A stretch of DNA of 64,000 nt from positions 915,001-979,000 of the forward strand of contig JAWDGP010001945.1 of the NCBI GenBank assembly GCA_033675545.1, read 5' to 3'. Below the pieces are notes generated by a model. The model did not search any database. It was not told the origin of the DNA and saw nothing but the letters and a program-made list of their open reading frames with translations. This stretch comes from Elysia crispata. Taxonomy: Eukaryota > Mollusca > Gastropoda > Plakobranchidae. The position numbers and the translations under genes are program-made. Shown here one piece after another: positions 1 through 13,029 of the stretch; within the stretch, counting starts at the first letter, position 1, and each line of letters starts with the position of its first letter.

Positions 1-592
1 CGCAGATAATTATGCAACAGTTTTATAGAAAAGACAAACGAAAACAATAGTTTTTTTTTTCTTTCTGAAGAGTATGGACATCATAAACTAAGGTTTCTAA
101 TAAGGGAATCGACATTTTCATTCAGTTCACATATTACATACATTATGGATACTGGTTCATCTCTTTTGAATTCGATGGTTTCGTCTTGTCTATATGTTAC
201 TGTCATGACGAGTCAAGATAACCTGAACATTAATACCATTCAAAATATAAATCAATTTTTTTCGGTTGCAACCGAAAAAAGTCGTTGATACAAGTATCAT
301 TAATATGGCTGTAAAACTGAGAGCAAATCCAGAATGCTTTCTTTACAACTCGATGCGGTGTCAAGACACGAAGTACAGCCCAGGCCCCTCATAATTATCA
401 CGTTTTCAAAATATCAAATAAATGTGAATCTAGCACATCATTTTCATTTACATACATATGTGTCTTTGAATAAACTTTGTTTCTACTTTTATATTTCATA
501 CGACTCTTCAGAGAAAACAAGCAAAGACGCCGTGCAGAAACTATTAGAAAATAAACGTTTTTTCGATAATTGATGACAAAAAGGGCACTCAC

Positions 593-1766
593 CTGTATTT
601 TTCGCTGAAGCTGCATGTGTTTCTGATTGTAAGGAATTGTGCAGCTGGTACCTGGAGAAAATGTTACAAGTGCGTGTGTCTTGCTTTTCGGAGTCACATA
701 GGGTTTCTCGATATGGCTGGAAAAGTCCTGATGTGCTTCTGTCACACGCTCCAGAGGATTCTGTGTGGATGAGATTTCTTTGCTGGTCAATATAGTTCAG
801 TCTGAAGTTATCAAGCGGTGATTGCTCACAAATTTGCTTTGTTTCAATGCGGCAGATTTGTGAAGGATGTGTTGGTATAAAGTTTCTTGTAACACTGGCA
901 TCTCGTGCCTCGTGTCTTCTTTGCTCACTGTGGCCTAGTTTGATTCTGGACAGGTTGCCGTCAGTTGCAGGAGATGGAGGTGAAGGTTGAAGAAGCTGCA
1001 TTGATGGCGGTGAAGATGAGGATGGCAATGTCGTCTGAGGCATCAGAAACGACCCTACAAGCACGGACGTCTGACGGCAAGAGTGCAGGAGTTGAGGCTG
1101 TTCTGCTGCCGGCACGATCTGATCCTGGTGGCAGAATGTCCTGATACCGTATGTGGCAGCAGAAACGGTCGGCACGACCCCCTGGACATGAGGACTACAC
1201 GGGCTGGTCCTGGAAAGCTCACTGGGGGATGTCGTCATCGGGGAACTTCGATTGCCTCTAGATGGCATGTTAAAATCGGATGTTTTGATAGAGCCTTGTC
1301 TTAATTTCTCACCATCATCGTAACAGGATGAGAAATGGGCCTGGTAGTGTCCTTTTGGGTTTTGGATCTCCTGCAAAATTAGCAGACTTTGGTCAAGCAC
1401 CTCATTGTTGTTCAAATCGGCTTCGCTGTTAGACGATGTTGCTTGAATACTGTAGATTTTCCTACGTGGGGAGATACTAAGACCTGGTGTACATTTTTTA
1501 GATCGAAAAAAGTCCGCTTGGGGAGATCTAAGGAACTGGTTTGTAGTATCACACGCTTCGGAAGGCAATATCGCAGGTTGAGGGCCAGGAGGACCAAACG
1601 TTGGTGAGGGCAAACTACAAGTTGCATCTTCTACTTTTTGCAAGTCGGATGAGAAACCAGTTCGACTCGACTTTCTGTGACTGGCGCTTCTCTTTAGCAG
1701 TAAGGCTCGAGGCATAGCTTGCTGTTCAGTCTGTGTGAGTGGATTCAAACAGAAGGACAGATTTGG
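593..1766 (-). CDS. Candidate host-gene internal exon, Ser/Pro-rich protein
   Basis: On the minus strand an open frame of about 390 codons lies between a plausible 3' splice site (TTTTACAG at 1767-1774) and a strong 5' splice site (CAG|GTGAGT, exon ending at 593). The first in-frame ATG is near 1710, but the frame is open back to the acceptor, so this reads as an internal coding exon rather than a first exon. The product is rich in Ser, Pro, Gln and Thr, has no membrane segment and shows no motif I recognise; it looks like a disordered regulatory or scaffold region. GC content is clearly above the flanking DNA, which favours real coding sequence. The frame runs past the donor into what would be intron before its stop at 489. 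Alternatives are a long chance ORF or an old repeat; no transposon motif was seen. Confidence 0.42.
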
Positions 1767-1774
1767 CTGTAAAA

Positions 1775-3480
1775 TTTGGCATTTGCAAAATATGAAATAT
1801 GCAATTAAAGCGATAAAATACTAGGCATTACATGAAACTTTAGTGAAGAGTCGGAGCAGGTGGGATTGAAAAAATGCTAGCAATATTAAACAAAATGAAA
1901 GGATAACAAAACCTAACGAGCATATCTTACAGGAAGCAAAATGAAGACAAACTAATATATATACTGAGTGATTATCAAGTATTTAAACAGATCAATTTAC
2001 ACATACATCGGTAGATAAAAAGATAGATAAACTTATAATATTTTATACATATATTATTTAAATGTGTATAGACACACTAAGGAGGTGGAGGCCGAAAAGG
2101 TAGTAAAAAAAAGAATACGGTTCTAAATAGCATGAAAACGTACCAAGTTCCCTCAAGTGAATGATTAAATGACACTCTATGTGTAGGACAGAATCGGAAC
2201 TAAAACCAGATCTCTAAACCTCTCCTCCTTCTTGACGCAACTCTACTACTGTTGTTACAGATCTTCTCTGTTCTACAGTAAAAAACTGAGCGAACGCTAA
2301 TCAGAGTATAGCGAAAGAAACCTACAGTTACTTAAATACTACAAAAATCGTAACGGTTTTTTTTTTTTTTGTTGTTAACTGTCTTTTTGACTGTTCTAGA
2401 CTTGCAACCTGTGATTTCTCACAACAATTTAAGATGCTACTTCATAATGGCAATTTCTAACCTTAGATGAAATCATTTTCTTTGCTCAATTACACAACTC
2501 GAGAGCTGTAATCTCATATCATATTCAAATCGAGCACTGTTATTTGACAATTATTCTAAAATCTAGACCTTTTTTTATTGATCTTGACACACTTCTCTAT
2601 TTCCCCCAAAAATACTTTTTAACATTGTCCTTCATTGGTTCGTTTCAAGTTGCTTCTTGTAATGCGACAAAGAATGTAATTAAAATGTAATTCGGGTCAA
2701 TCAATTCTTTAAAAACGAACTTTGAATAATTTTAATATATTGAAAATGCACAAAATTGCTAAGTATTTCTCTGACCTGTTGTGGGTTTGCTGCCTCTTGA
2801 ATTGAAATGTGCATCGTCCTGTAATTTTAATTTTCTACTTTTTGGGGCCAGGGTTTATCTATGTATTTTTGCTTGTAAGTCTCTGAATTTTTTATCTTTG
2901 AAAACGGAAAAACAGATATAAAGAGAAACACGACCCAGCAAGACAAAGTCTTCGGAAGGAGCAGTCGTATATTGTAGACGTTGGTCTACTTGTGGCACTT
3001 TTTTATTGCTCTGTGAAAAACAAGACCCAAAACCTGATGTGGCGAAACAACATGTGGGCTACGTGCAAACCAGCTTTGCCGCTCCTAATCTTGTTTTTGA
3101 CCCGGTGTGCGTTAAAAACAAGGCATGACCAATCATTGCATGGCATTCATTAATATTTTCCGTTAATCCAATCGAGCCATGAATATCAGCGGCTCCAGTC
3201 AGGACAGTTTTAAGAGGCTAGCGGAAGAATCTGATTGTCCTGCTGCGGTCAAAAATTTGTTAAGTTCATGTATTACAAAGGCGCAGCGGCTCTAGATTAC
3301 CACAAATCAAGGGAAGTCTCCCATTCCGCCTCTTTTCTCTTGGAAATTTCGCCGCCTAATCTTCAGGTTTGGTCACAGATCTGCTTAAGGGTTGTGCTAA
3401 AAGGATTAGTTCTATGGTCATTTAGTATCTCGAAATTTATCTACCGGAAACGGTCATGATAAGTATGCACAGATGGGTTA
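1775..3480. other. Non-coding stretch, no gene seen
   Basis: AT-rich unique-looking DNA. If the exon at 593-1766 is real, the part above it is probably intron. I see no further exon with good splice sites, no RNA gene and no transposon end here. Confidence 0.4.
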
Positions 3481-3499
3481 ATAATTAAAAGCCCCACCT

Positions 3500-3531
<32 letters not shown>

Positions 3532-3700
3532 AATCTCTCTCTCTTCTCTTCTCTTTATCTCTTTCTATCTATCTATCGTTCTGTCTTTCTTTCATCCTCA
3601 TTATCTACCTCTCTCTCTTCTTTCTCTCACTCTACCTATGTGTCTTTGTTTCTTTTCCCCACTCCTTCTGTTTCATTCCCCTCCCCCCCCCCCCTATATT
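3500..3700. repeat. Imperfect CT-rich polypyrimidine tract
   Basis: Interrupted CT/CTTT/CTAT repeats run through this stretch and end in a C-run near 3682-3694. This looks like a decayed microsatellite. Confidence 0.75.
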
Positions 3701-4041
3701 TTTATTCGCATGCATTTTTTTTCTCGTAACTTTCTTTTTATTAATCTATAAAAATATCGATTATATAATCATTTTTTACTTACATATCGATCGACGTACC
3801 TCTCCATCAACATATCAATCCATCGGTCTATCTATCTACCTCTCTACTAGTCAAACTGTGTATGAATCTCTTGTTTCAATCACTACCGCTCGATCTCTCA
3901 TTTTTATCTTGAAATGTAACACTCCAAGCTAAAAACAAAAAAACTGAGAAGAGAGATTCATTACATGTTTTGAAAACTTCTTTAAATAAAATCCATCACA
4001 GTTTTCAAAACACGACTTCAGCATAATTATGCTTGTCGCGT

Positions 4042-4044
<3 letters not shown>

Positions 4045-4130
<86 letters not shown>
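4045..4130. repeat. (TA)43 microsatellite
   Basis: Uninterrupted TA dinucleotides, 86 bp. The apparent reading frame through it is low complexity and not a gene. Confidence 0.97.
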
Positions 4131-4131
<1 letters not shown>

Positions 4132-4902
4132 GAGTATATTGTTTTTGCATCGTAAAAACCCAATAGGTGACTTGCCAGTCATGTAAATGAAATAGATTTT
4201 TTTAAATATTGAGCTTTACATTTATTACGGTGGTTTCATAATAAAACAGTAGTTTTTTTTTTATTTTTTTAAAGACTTAGGTTTTATTGTGTCGATTAAA
4301 CAAAAAGATAAAATCCTGAAAAAAAGCGTGTGCTTTTAGTTACATTTTTTTTTCTTTAATTGTAACTTGGAATTGTCTTGTTAAAATCATGTAGATAGGA
4401 ATTTTCTTTAAAAAAAAAACAGAATCAAATGTAACAGAAATATTGATGAGATCATGTTCATTCATTTTAACCTTTGGAATGGAGCAGAAAGAGTTGTTGA
4501 TCTGGCTATAATGCCATATTGTTGCCCTGCTGTTTTATAGCTCTTATCTCGTCTTAACTCGTAAAAAGAGAGAAGGAAAAATATGAACGAGCTATGTGCA
4601 TATGCATTTTAAAGAAAATAAATTTATATAATACCTTTTTTTTTACCTCGAAAACATCGAAATCTGGGGTAAATTTTAAATTGGTGAAAGAGGGTTATCG
4701 AAAAAAATTACAAGTGACAACTCCATCTTGCTCAATTTAATGCAGTTCTTTTTCGTCGTAACTCAAAGATGCAAAGAATGTTTTTGGATCTGGCTGAACA
4801 GTGTTCTCATGATTGGGGGAGCTGTTAGGATATCGTTATGCAACGTTTTACTAGTATTTATAATAGGTAACCAGTAACTCTAAGATGCGCGGAGAAATGG
4901 AG

Positions 4903-4905
<3 letters not shown>

Positions 4906-4957
<52 letters not shown>

Positions 4958-5164
4958 GGAGACAGAAAGAGAGAGAGAGGGAGACGGAGAGAGAGAAAGA
5001 GAGACAAACAGACAGACAGACAGACAGAAATACACAGACAGAGACAGAAACAGGCAGACAGACGTATTGAGAAAGGATAACTGCTACTGAGATAGAAGGG
5101 GAGAGGAGAGACATGACAGAAGACAGACAAAAATGGAAAGAGATAGAGCGCTAGATAGATAGTT

Positions 5165-5232
<68 letters not shown>
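4906..5232. repeat. Compound (GA)n / (GACA)n microsatellite
   Basis: A pure GA tract (4906-4955) is followed by mixed GA and GACA repeats to about 5064, a short less regular segment, and a second pure GA tract (5168-5232). All purines are on the plus strand. Confidence 0.95.
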
Positions 5233-5235
<3 letters not shown>

Positions 5236-5239
5236 GAGG

Positions 5240-8200
5240 TGTCATTGATTAAATAAATTTGAATTTAGGATGGCGATAAGTCCATCACTATTGTTACAGT
5301 TTCATGACAACTTAATAAGACTATTGTTATTGAAGTTGGAGTCTCAATTCATCGTGAGGAGCTAATCTTTTTGTTTTCCCAGGTGTATTTTATTTTTTTT
5401 AGCTCTCTGACGCACAAGTACCAAACAATATTTTAAATCCATAAGCAAATCTGGTAAGCGCCCAGCCCTACCTTGTAAGCTTATGTGATAGTCTGGATCG
5501 ATTCCAGGGGCACAAAGTGCAGCGGTCAAGTTCAGGTTGTCCCTACCTTTAGGTCAGCCTGGTTTATTGGCAGATGGCCACTTCCAAATCCTCTTTGGCC
5601 ATGCATAAATGTGTTAGCTGCTAGGAAATTTTACTGTCATACCATGTATCTACTTTACTAGCGCAATTCATCTAAAATATCGTAATTTGTTTTGTATGGG
5701 TGGGTACTGAATTTAGAGTTATCTAAAGTTATGAGGAGCAATAGCCATGACGTCACTTCACCATATCAACGCAAAGTAACTGGTTCTGAACAGTTTATCG
5801 TCTCTGAAGCGGAAGACTTGTGTGGAGAAGAGGTATTGCGATTTACGGCTGCCTTGCTCCCAAATGAGCGTTTTGTGGAGTAAAGCCCAGCACTAAATAG
5901 ACAAAAGTCCCGGATTGGAGAAGATGGTTTATCCACCACACCTGGTGCTCTCGGGCTGTTTAGAACCAGCACTGACTTCACACTATTTCTCCCAATTACA
6001 AGTACAGAAAGATTCGATAAGGTTTTAGAAAACTTCTTTTATATAGCTATCATTGGGCTGATACATTCAAGGAAGTTTTTATTGGAGACAAGTATTTAGT
6101 TCAAAGGACAAATTAACAGGGAACATTGAAAAAAAACATGGAATTAAAATCTTAGGAACAAGTAAGAAATGAATTCTAGAAACTTAGAAATATTAAGAAA
6201 ACAAAGTTAGTACAGTCACTTTGACCTAAAAGGACATTGACTTGGGAGTATTGACCTCTCAAACTTTGGCATCAAAACAAATTCTTATGGAATCTGGCCA
6301 TATCGGTGCATTCAGATCAATGTCTTGGGATACTCGGCCCATTTAGATCTGCGGCATTAATAGTGTGTACTTTAGGGAAAGTCCCAATCGTCCTGTCACA
6401 TCACTGTAGAGTTGCTTTTCAACTAAGATAACAGCCTTTAGATTAATAAAAGGCTATCGCTCGTTTGTTTGTTTGCTTGTTGTTTTTGTTTTTTTGTTGT
6501 TGTTTTTTTCTATTACTTTTTCCTTCATAAGCCTAATTTTGTATTCTTCGGTTTCTCAAATATTTTACATTACGCCTAGAAAGTTTAAGTATTAATTATT
6601 TTTTGTCCATTTACTATTGAAATTATTGCAGTTTTACACTGTTATAATATTTTGTAAGTTTAAGCTCTTTACGCAATTTTATGTACCTTGACTTTCATAA
6701 ATAACCTTATAGGGAAAAGATAGTTTCCGTCACATCAAGGATAGTTGCATAGAAGCCAAACCTGCCACCTAATGGCACAGGCATACTCAGTCCAACACTA
6801 TATCCACTGAACTAATTGGCACCTTTCTTTTCTGACCCTGGTAATGAGACAGTTAAGAAGTAAATTTTATTACTTTTGCGGACATTGGGTGGGCGGAAGG
6901 TAAAGATTGGAGGTCCAATTTTATTCATTTGCTGATAAACTTGGCCCCAAAGATAATGCTATAAATGCACCCAACTCTCACTAAAATTTTTGCTAGAAAA
7001 ATTCATATTGAGTGGCGAAGATAATTATAGAAAACACTATTTCTTCCGTTGGTTCACACTAGGTCGTTCTTTTTTAAACCATTTGTAAGGCAGTAAAGCT
7101 AAACACAGAGAAGATAAGGCCCTTTTAACATTTTCCTTATTCATTGAATTGGAAATAAAATTGGCAGTCAATAGTTCACCTGTTAAGTAATGAAAATGTC
7201 ACTAGATAATTTAAGACGTTTTAAAATAAAGACTCCGTCGACATTAAATTTTAACGTCATATAGATGTTAAAAGAATTCCATGAGTCTCACCCTAAATAG
7301 AAAAATGTAATTTCCTGCTCTATATAGAGTCAAAGAAGGAGAAAATTAGTTTCAAAAAGAGCATGTAAGAGCAGATATTTATACAGCATGAGCATCCATA
7401 GAAACTGAAGATGTAACTTTCAGTAAATTAATCCCGCTTATGGTCGAATTAAGTGTAAGAAATAATAAAGGTTGTAAGCATAGCCTGGTCACAAAATAAC
7501 ACTCACCAAAAAGTTTTGTGGCAAAGCCAGAAAATTCGCCTCTCAAAATAATTTATTTCAATCACGTACCGGAATAAAAGAGGATAAATGTGGACGACAT
7601 CAAGGTGAAATTAATCGACAAAGATTTGGCGTCATAGTTTGTTTTATTCTTCAAATTTGCAAAAGGCTTCTAGCATGGCATCAAATGGCGACAGATTTCA
7701 GTTGATAATGATAAACGCAAACAATAAATACACATTTCAATTTGAACAAAGATCAAGACCATAATTAAGTGCGTGTGCATCCATCTTACTTTTATTTGAT
7801 TAAAAAGAACCTTTAGGACTGATACTTTTCAAAGAGCGAAAGTTCGGTGAGGTTTCAAAATCTGCAAATCCCCGCTGGCGCCGGTTTAAGACCAGCATAG
7901 TTTGTGGTCAGGTCAAATTACCAGGGGGTGACGGCGAATTTCTGAGGCTAACTAGTAACACGACAGATCAGGGCCGAGGTACAACTTTTGAAGATGCTCA
8001 CAGATCATGCTTATCTCGTCGCCAAAAATCTTATGCCCATTGCTAAAGTTTAAGAACTAAGGAAACAAGGTGGATAATATACCCTTCATTTCGCCCCTTG
8101 CGTAAAAGCCATTTTCCAAAATTCAATATTTCTTTGTCAAATCTAAAAGCATTAGATAGAGATTGCCATTCAAGATTTCGATCATCAATGTCTTTGCACA

Positions 8201-10640
8201 TAGTGTATATAAGTTGAATAATCATTGTTATTGCAATAGCTGTAAAACCTAAGGTATTAAAGCAAGGCGAAAACGATAGAAAACAGACTAAATAAAATAT
8301 GATAAAGGCCCTCGTCGTCTAGCACCCGTAACAGTGTAAGGTGATTATACTTGTCATTAATGAAAGACTCAAACTTTATTATTCTTTTTGTTTTAACCTG
8401 TGAACACTAAAGGTGGCTTCAATATCTTTTTTTCAATTAACTAATAGTAGCATATTTTTTCTTTACTGCGTGACGAACAAGACCCCTTTACACAAAGCGA
8501 ATCTTGCAAAATCTAGACTTCAAACTCATCAAACAACCATAGTTAAGGTTTATAATCTCTAGCCTGCGCCTCCCCGCGATGAAGTGGCCGTGCCAGATTT
8601 CAGCTAAGACGCTTAACGACATTTTCAGAGGTCGCGCTCGAGTACCATTTACATCCCCAAACTATTTTTTTTAATTTCCTTTTTTTCCCGCAAGCCGTAG
8701 AGTAAAATAAACATCTCGAAATTATCAAAAAAAAAAAAAAGTTCTGTAATTGAACTGCTAGCGATTACACTTAGTTTTTCTGTTGATGTTTTTGGTTGCA
8801 GTTTTAATTTAATTTTTTTTTTTTAAGTTCTTTGCCATGAGAATAAGAGGTATGAGTGGCCGATGCCATGTAGAAGCTTTTGCGGGCGACACTTCTATTT
8901 ATCCCATTCTGTAGCTGAGCATACAATGCAAGGGTCTTTGACAACCGAAGCCATGTTTCATTGACAAACGCCATTAAATAGTTTTAAATGGGAAAAAAAA
9001 TTGAAAAAAAATTAGAACTTGGAGCTTATCCCGCCCAACCACACACGCACATAGAAAGACACACGCGGACACGCTAAACGTAACCAAAGATTTCAGCATT
9101 TACGACAATAGGTAACGATGATGCAAAGAAAAAAAAATTAACCCTCCACGACCCTCAACACCGAAAAAAAAACCATTCAATAAAATAATTATAAAAACTA
9201 AATGAGAGGCGAATTAACGATAGAAGGATTGGATGTCCTATATATATATATATATCAGAAAAGCTATCCTACGCTACGATTTAGAAAAAAAATGAAAACC
9301 CTGTTGTTAGATTGATATTAATTTTATATGCATCTGCGTCAGTATTTTTCTCGTTTCCTGCATTTTAAATTTTTATTGCAATTTATTAAAAAAGTAAACA
9401 AAGAAAAAATCTCACTCAAACTATGGTGGCCCCAAACGCTTGAAAGAGAATTTTCAAAATAAAAATATATGCGTGTATTTTTTTTTTAATTGCAGGAAAA
9501 TTTCGTATACTACAGTTAAGGAAATTACTCCAGGGCCATCACTACAGCTAGTACTCGAGTAAACAGAATATTGCAAGGATTCGATTCTGAATCTGCTTCT
9601 AGTTAAACGATTGTACTGATTAACTCTAGATGTTTGGGTAACAAACTGTATTCATACAATACGCAATGGATAATGTAAGAAAATGATAACTAATTCGGTA
9701 ATGCTAATGTTGCTCCTTATCTATTATTTCCTAAACTTTTGTCTGTTGATCTTTTTAAAACTTAATTGCTAAGCATTTGAGTGCCACACAAGGCTATCTC
9801 GAAAAAAAAAAAAAACTAATCTTTTAGCACCGTTACTGAAAACGGAGATTTTGTTGAAAAGAAAAGTAGATTTCGTAGACAACAAGTAAATATCAGCATT
9901 GATCTAAAAAATATTAGAATAAATCTATAAAGTCGTAAACCTATATATCTAAATCTCATGCTCAAAATATCGCACCTTGTTATCTATTTAAACAGCTTCT
10001 GGAGGTTATGCTTCTCCAGTAGGACAAGGTAGAGAAAGATAGTAAGGGTAAAAAACGGACTGGTAGTTAATAAATGCCATGTGAAGCATGTTTCACATCC
10101 TGTTTTATGTCCTCCTAAAGATAAACAGGCTGAAAAAAATTGCATGGAAAATAATTGTCTGGATTCATTATCTTAGCCATAAAGTTAGTAACCTATAATC
10201 ATTCTTTTATGAAAGTAATAATTGTCATAATTGACGAAAATAGTAATCTGGTAAAATTACATTTACGATCAAAGTCTGATTTTGTGTGAAATACTAGATC
10301 TAGTAGACTGTTTCATTAACTTTCGCATCCTCTTCCACAGCCGATGGGCTATGTCAAAGAAAACTGAATTGGCATTTATTGTGAAATGGCACGATTACAG
10401 GCTCATGAACTCGCTTAAAGGTAACTGCTATCGCAAGCCGTTCGTGGTTTGAGATTTTTTTACAGTTACTGCCCTTAACTGTACATAGCCGTAAAAAGAC
10501 GTCATAAATCTGTAATTAAATTACAGTTAAAACCCTTTCCATCGACTAAAAGGGAAATGAATATTATTTTCTTAAATCAGGTTTAATGCAAAGTAGATGA
10601 GAGAAACTTTTGAATTTGTGTTGTTTTATGTGTAAAGTGA
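5240..10640. other. Non-coding stretch, no gene seen
   Basis: AT-rich DNA with only short spurious frames. It holds a small (TA)n run at about 9238-9255. Two weak RNA polymerase III B-box-like words (near 5493 and 9578) were considered for tRNA-derived SINEs and not accepted. Confidence 0.4.
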
Positions 10641-10643
10641 GGT

Positions 10644-10645
<2 letters not shown>

Positions 10646-10718
<73 letters not shown>
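10646..10718. repeat. (GA)n microsatellite
   Basis: Uninterrupted GA dinucleotides, 73 bp. Confidence 0.97.
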
Positions 10719-10723
<5 letters not shown>

Positions 10724-11696
10724 AAATGGAGGGAATGTATGCCAATTTGTATACATTTGTAGCCCTTTAGAAGGTACTGACAGCACCAGAGTACGTATTA
10801 ATTATTGATTGGCTAAGATATTTCATATTTGGCGGTAATAAGAATTTTTAAAAGATGAAATTAGTTTGGGGGTTTGCACATAACAGGTTATGAAGTAAAG
10901 TACAACATGAGATTGAAAAAAAAAATTTGAAGAGACAATAATCATGAGTGTGAACCTGTAGTCCGGTATATTTTTAATGTGTGCTTAAAGTATCATTTAA
11001 ATGTTTGAAATTGACCCCTTTGTCCCAAACATGATTGTGCACTCTATTTAGAAAAACTGAACAACAAACCCATAAAGAAAGATGCATGGTAGAGGGAAAA
11101 AAAAGCAAAATGAAACAGCTCGAAAGTTTATTTGAAATTGTTGACTAGCACTTTACTTCTTTCCAATAGACAAAGGTAAATGATTAAAGTTCTGTAAACT
11201 AGGCCTGTCTGAAATTCGCTATTATTTATCCATGGACAAATGGATAATCCTTATAATTATATTGTCAGGAACAAAAAAATTACCTGCCGTGCATGAGTTT
11301 TGTTCAGTTCTATGGAGCATTTCCCGTTGGTGTCTGGTATTTCCTGCGAAAGTTTCTTTGAGTCAGTCCAAACAGTAGCATTTTCTGAATATTCCCAGAG
11401 AAGTTTAGCAAAAGTTTATTTTAAAAAAAACTACACTTTTATCGATTTAGATCTAAATCTAGATGTGTAAATCTAGAATCTAGACCCAGTCGAATTTAAC
11501 AATTTAACCAGTTATTACAAAACTCCAGCGATGTGTACCAACCGCACTCCATCAGTTGTTTTATTTTCTGAGCAAAGTGTGAATTTCAGCACAACCAATA
11601 GTATACCATACAAACGTAAACACTTAAGTTCAAGACACCACATCATAAGCTGGAATAACAAAAAGTTTGTTATGTCACTAGCTATTCACTAGGTAT

Positions 11697-12031
11697 TCAT
11701 CTAGAAATCTGGATAAGATGCTCCAGAAGGTATCCGTCCAAGAAAAAAAGAAACGTTGACACCTCAATCTGAGAACAGCGCTTGGTGGCTAGGCTCTGGA
11801 TAATAACGGCTGAATCAAGCAGTAAATTGTCTGAAGGCTGAGGACTGCAAACTCCTTGCGAGAATTTTATGAATGGGTCACACATCAGGTATACTAGATA
11901 AGGTAAACAAAAGAAAAGAAGGCTCGCGCCAAACGCAACAAGTCCTCCAGGTAAATGAGCCTTTTCCTCTTCTAATCGTTCTCTCATTGAACCCGCACCC
12001 CCAGACCCTCTCCCTCTCACATCATCTGCAT
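11697..12031 (-). CDS. Candidate terminal coding exon of a host membrane protein
   Basis: On the minus strand a long T-run and ATTATACAG form a textbook 3' splice site, with the exon beginning at 12031. The frame continues for about 111 codons to a stop at 11697. The reading order is an acidic/Gly/Arg segment (DADDVRGRGSGG), a charged helix (MRERLEEEK), one strongly hydrophobic stretch of about 22 residues (GLVAFGASLLFF...LVYLM) that should span a membrane, then a polar tail with two Cys. An AATAAA on the minus strand lies at about 11416-11421 and could serve as poly(A) signal. I do not recognise the family. The intron phase (one base of the first codon upstream) equals that at the donor of the 593-1766 exon, but an in-frame stop argues against simple joining of the two. 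It could still be a chance ORF beside a T-run. Confidence 0.42.
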
Positions 12032-12315
12032 CTGTATAATTTTTAAGAAAAAAAAAAACGAGCAAGATGTGTTATGGCTTAGGAGACGTATATCTGTGAC
12101 AAAATATAAAAAGCGCCTGTTAAAATCCCCGGGCTAATTTTAAACTCAAATTTTTTTAAAACATCACCCTGTCCCCCCAACCCTCACTTTTTTTGCGTCC
12201 TTTTTTTTTAACTTGGCCAAAATATGTCTCTCAAGTCTCAAGTTGCAAGCACGGCGCTCCACCACGCCACCCATTTTTTTTTTCCCAAGCCTGTTGATAC
12301 GGATGTTATGGTATT

Positions 12316-12409
12316 CGCTTGTCCCGTTACAAGAGAAAAAGAAGCCACCATGTCCATTCATACGGTGCCCGCGCTTTTTTTTTCCCCACCTCACATAACG
12401 GGACAAGCG
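12316..12409. repeat. Perfect 14-bp inverted repeat (CGCTTGTCCCGTTA) with 66-bp loop
   Basis: CGCTTGTCCCGTTA at 12316-12329 is matched exactly in reverse complement at 12396-12409. It could fold as a hairpin or be the ends of a tiny MITE; no clear target duplication is visible. Confidence 0.7.
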
Positions 12410-12930
12410 GCGGTGGTTTGAGGAGCCTGCTGCCCTCCGACAAAAACCCCCCTCCTAGATACACACGGTTGCTGAAGACATAAACACACACACATATAAT
12501 ATCTCCACTTCAAGACCTTGGCGACACGAGAATCTGTTGCTGGGCCTAGTTGCTGGAGTGCTAGAGAAAAAAGGGGACCTTAAGCGTCGATTTCCGCGCG
12601 CTTTCCTCCAGCCATTAACATACTTTGTCCCATTACATTCTTTGTCCTATTAAAACGGTAGGTTTACCAAATGCGACTGTATCCTTCCTGAATTTTGTTT
12701 TAGATCCCCATATAGGAATTGCATCACGTTCCCCTAAATCAGCACAATCGTATTCTTCTTCCTTGTCCTCTTTCTGCTAAAATATTCACTGTATGGCTAT
12801 CTTTTTTTTTATTTATTTATTTTTTCATTTTACCTCATTGATAGTATTTCTATAAAAATTGCCACATTCTGTTTGAGTGGCAGAAACAATCCGATACATG
12901 CTTGTCCCTCTCTATCTAGCCTTCTGCATG

Positions 12931-12934
<4 letters not shown>

Positions 12935-13025
<91 letters not shown>
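12935..13025. repeat. (CT)n microsatellite
   Basis: Uninterrupted CT dinucleotides, about 91 bp. Confidence 0.97.
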
Positions 13026-13027
<2 letters not shown>

Positions 13028-13029
13028 TT

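Noticed and set aside
4851-5130. Open frames rich in Leu/Ser or Arg/Glu
   Set aside because: They are translations of GA and GACA microsatellites.
5474-5520. B-box-like GGATCGATTCC with an A-box-like TGGTAAGCGCCCAG upstream, possible tRNA-derived SINE
   Set aside because: No cloverleaf could be formed, no poly(A) or simple-repeat tail follows and no second copy was seen.
8845-8890. CCGATGCCATGTAGAAGC, shared with about 41431-41450 and recalling cephalopod-type SINE sequence
   Set aside because: Only about 18 bp match between the two places and the rest of a SINE is missing.
9570-9600. GGATTCGATTCTGAATC resembling a tRNA T-arm
   Set aside because: No acceptor or anticodon stems at the right spacing; probably chance.
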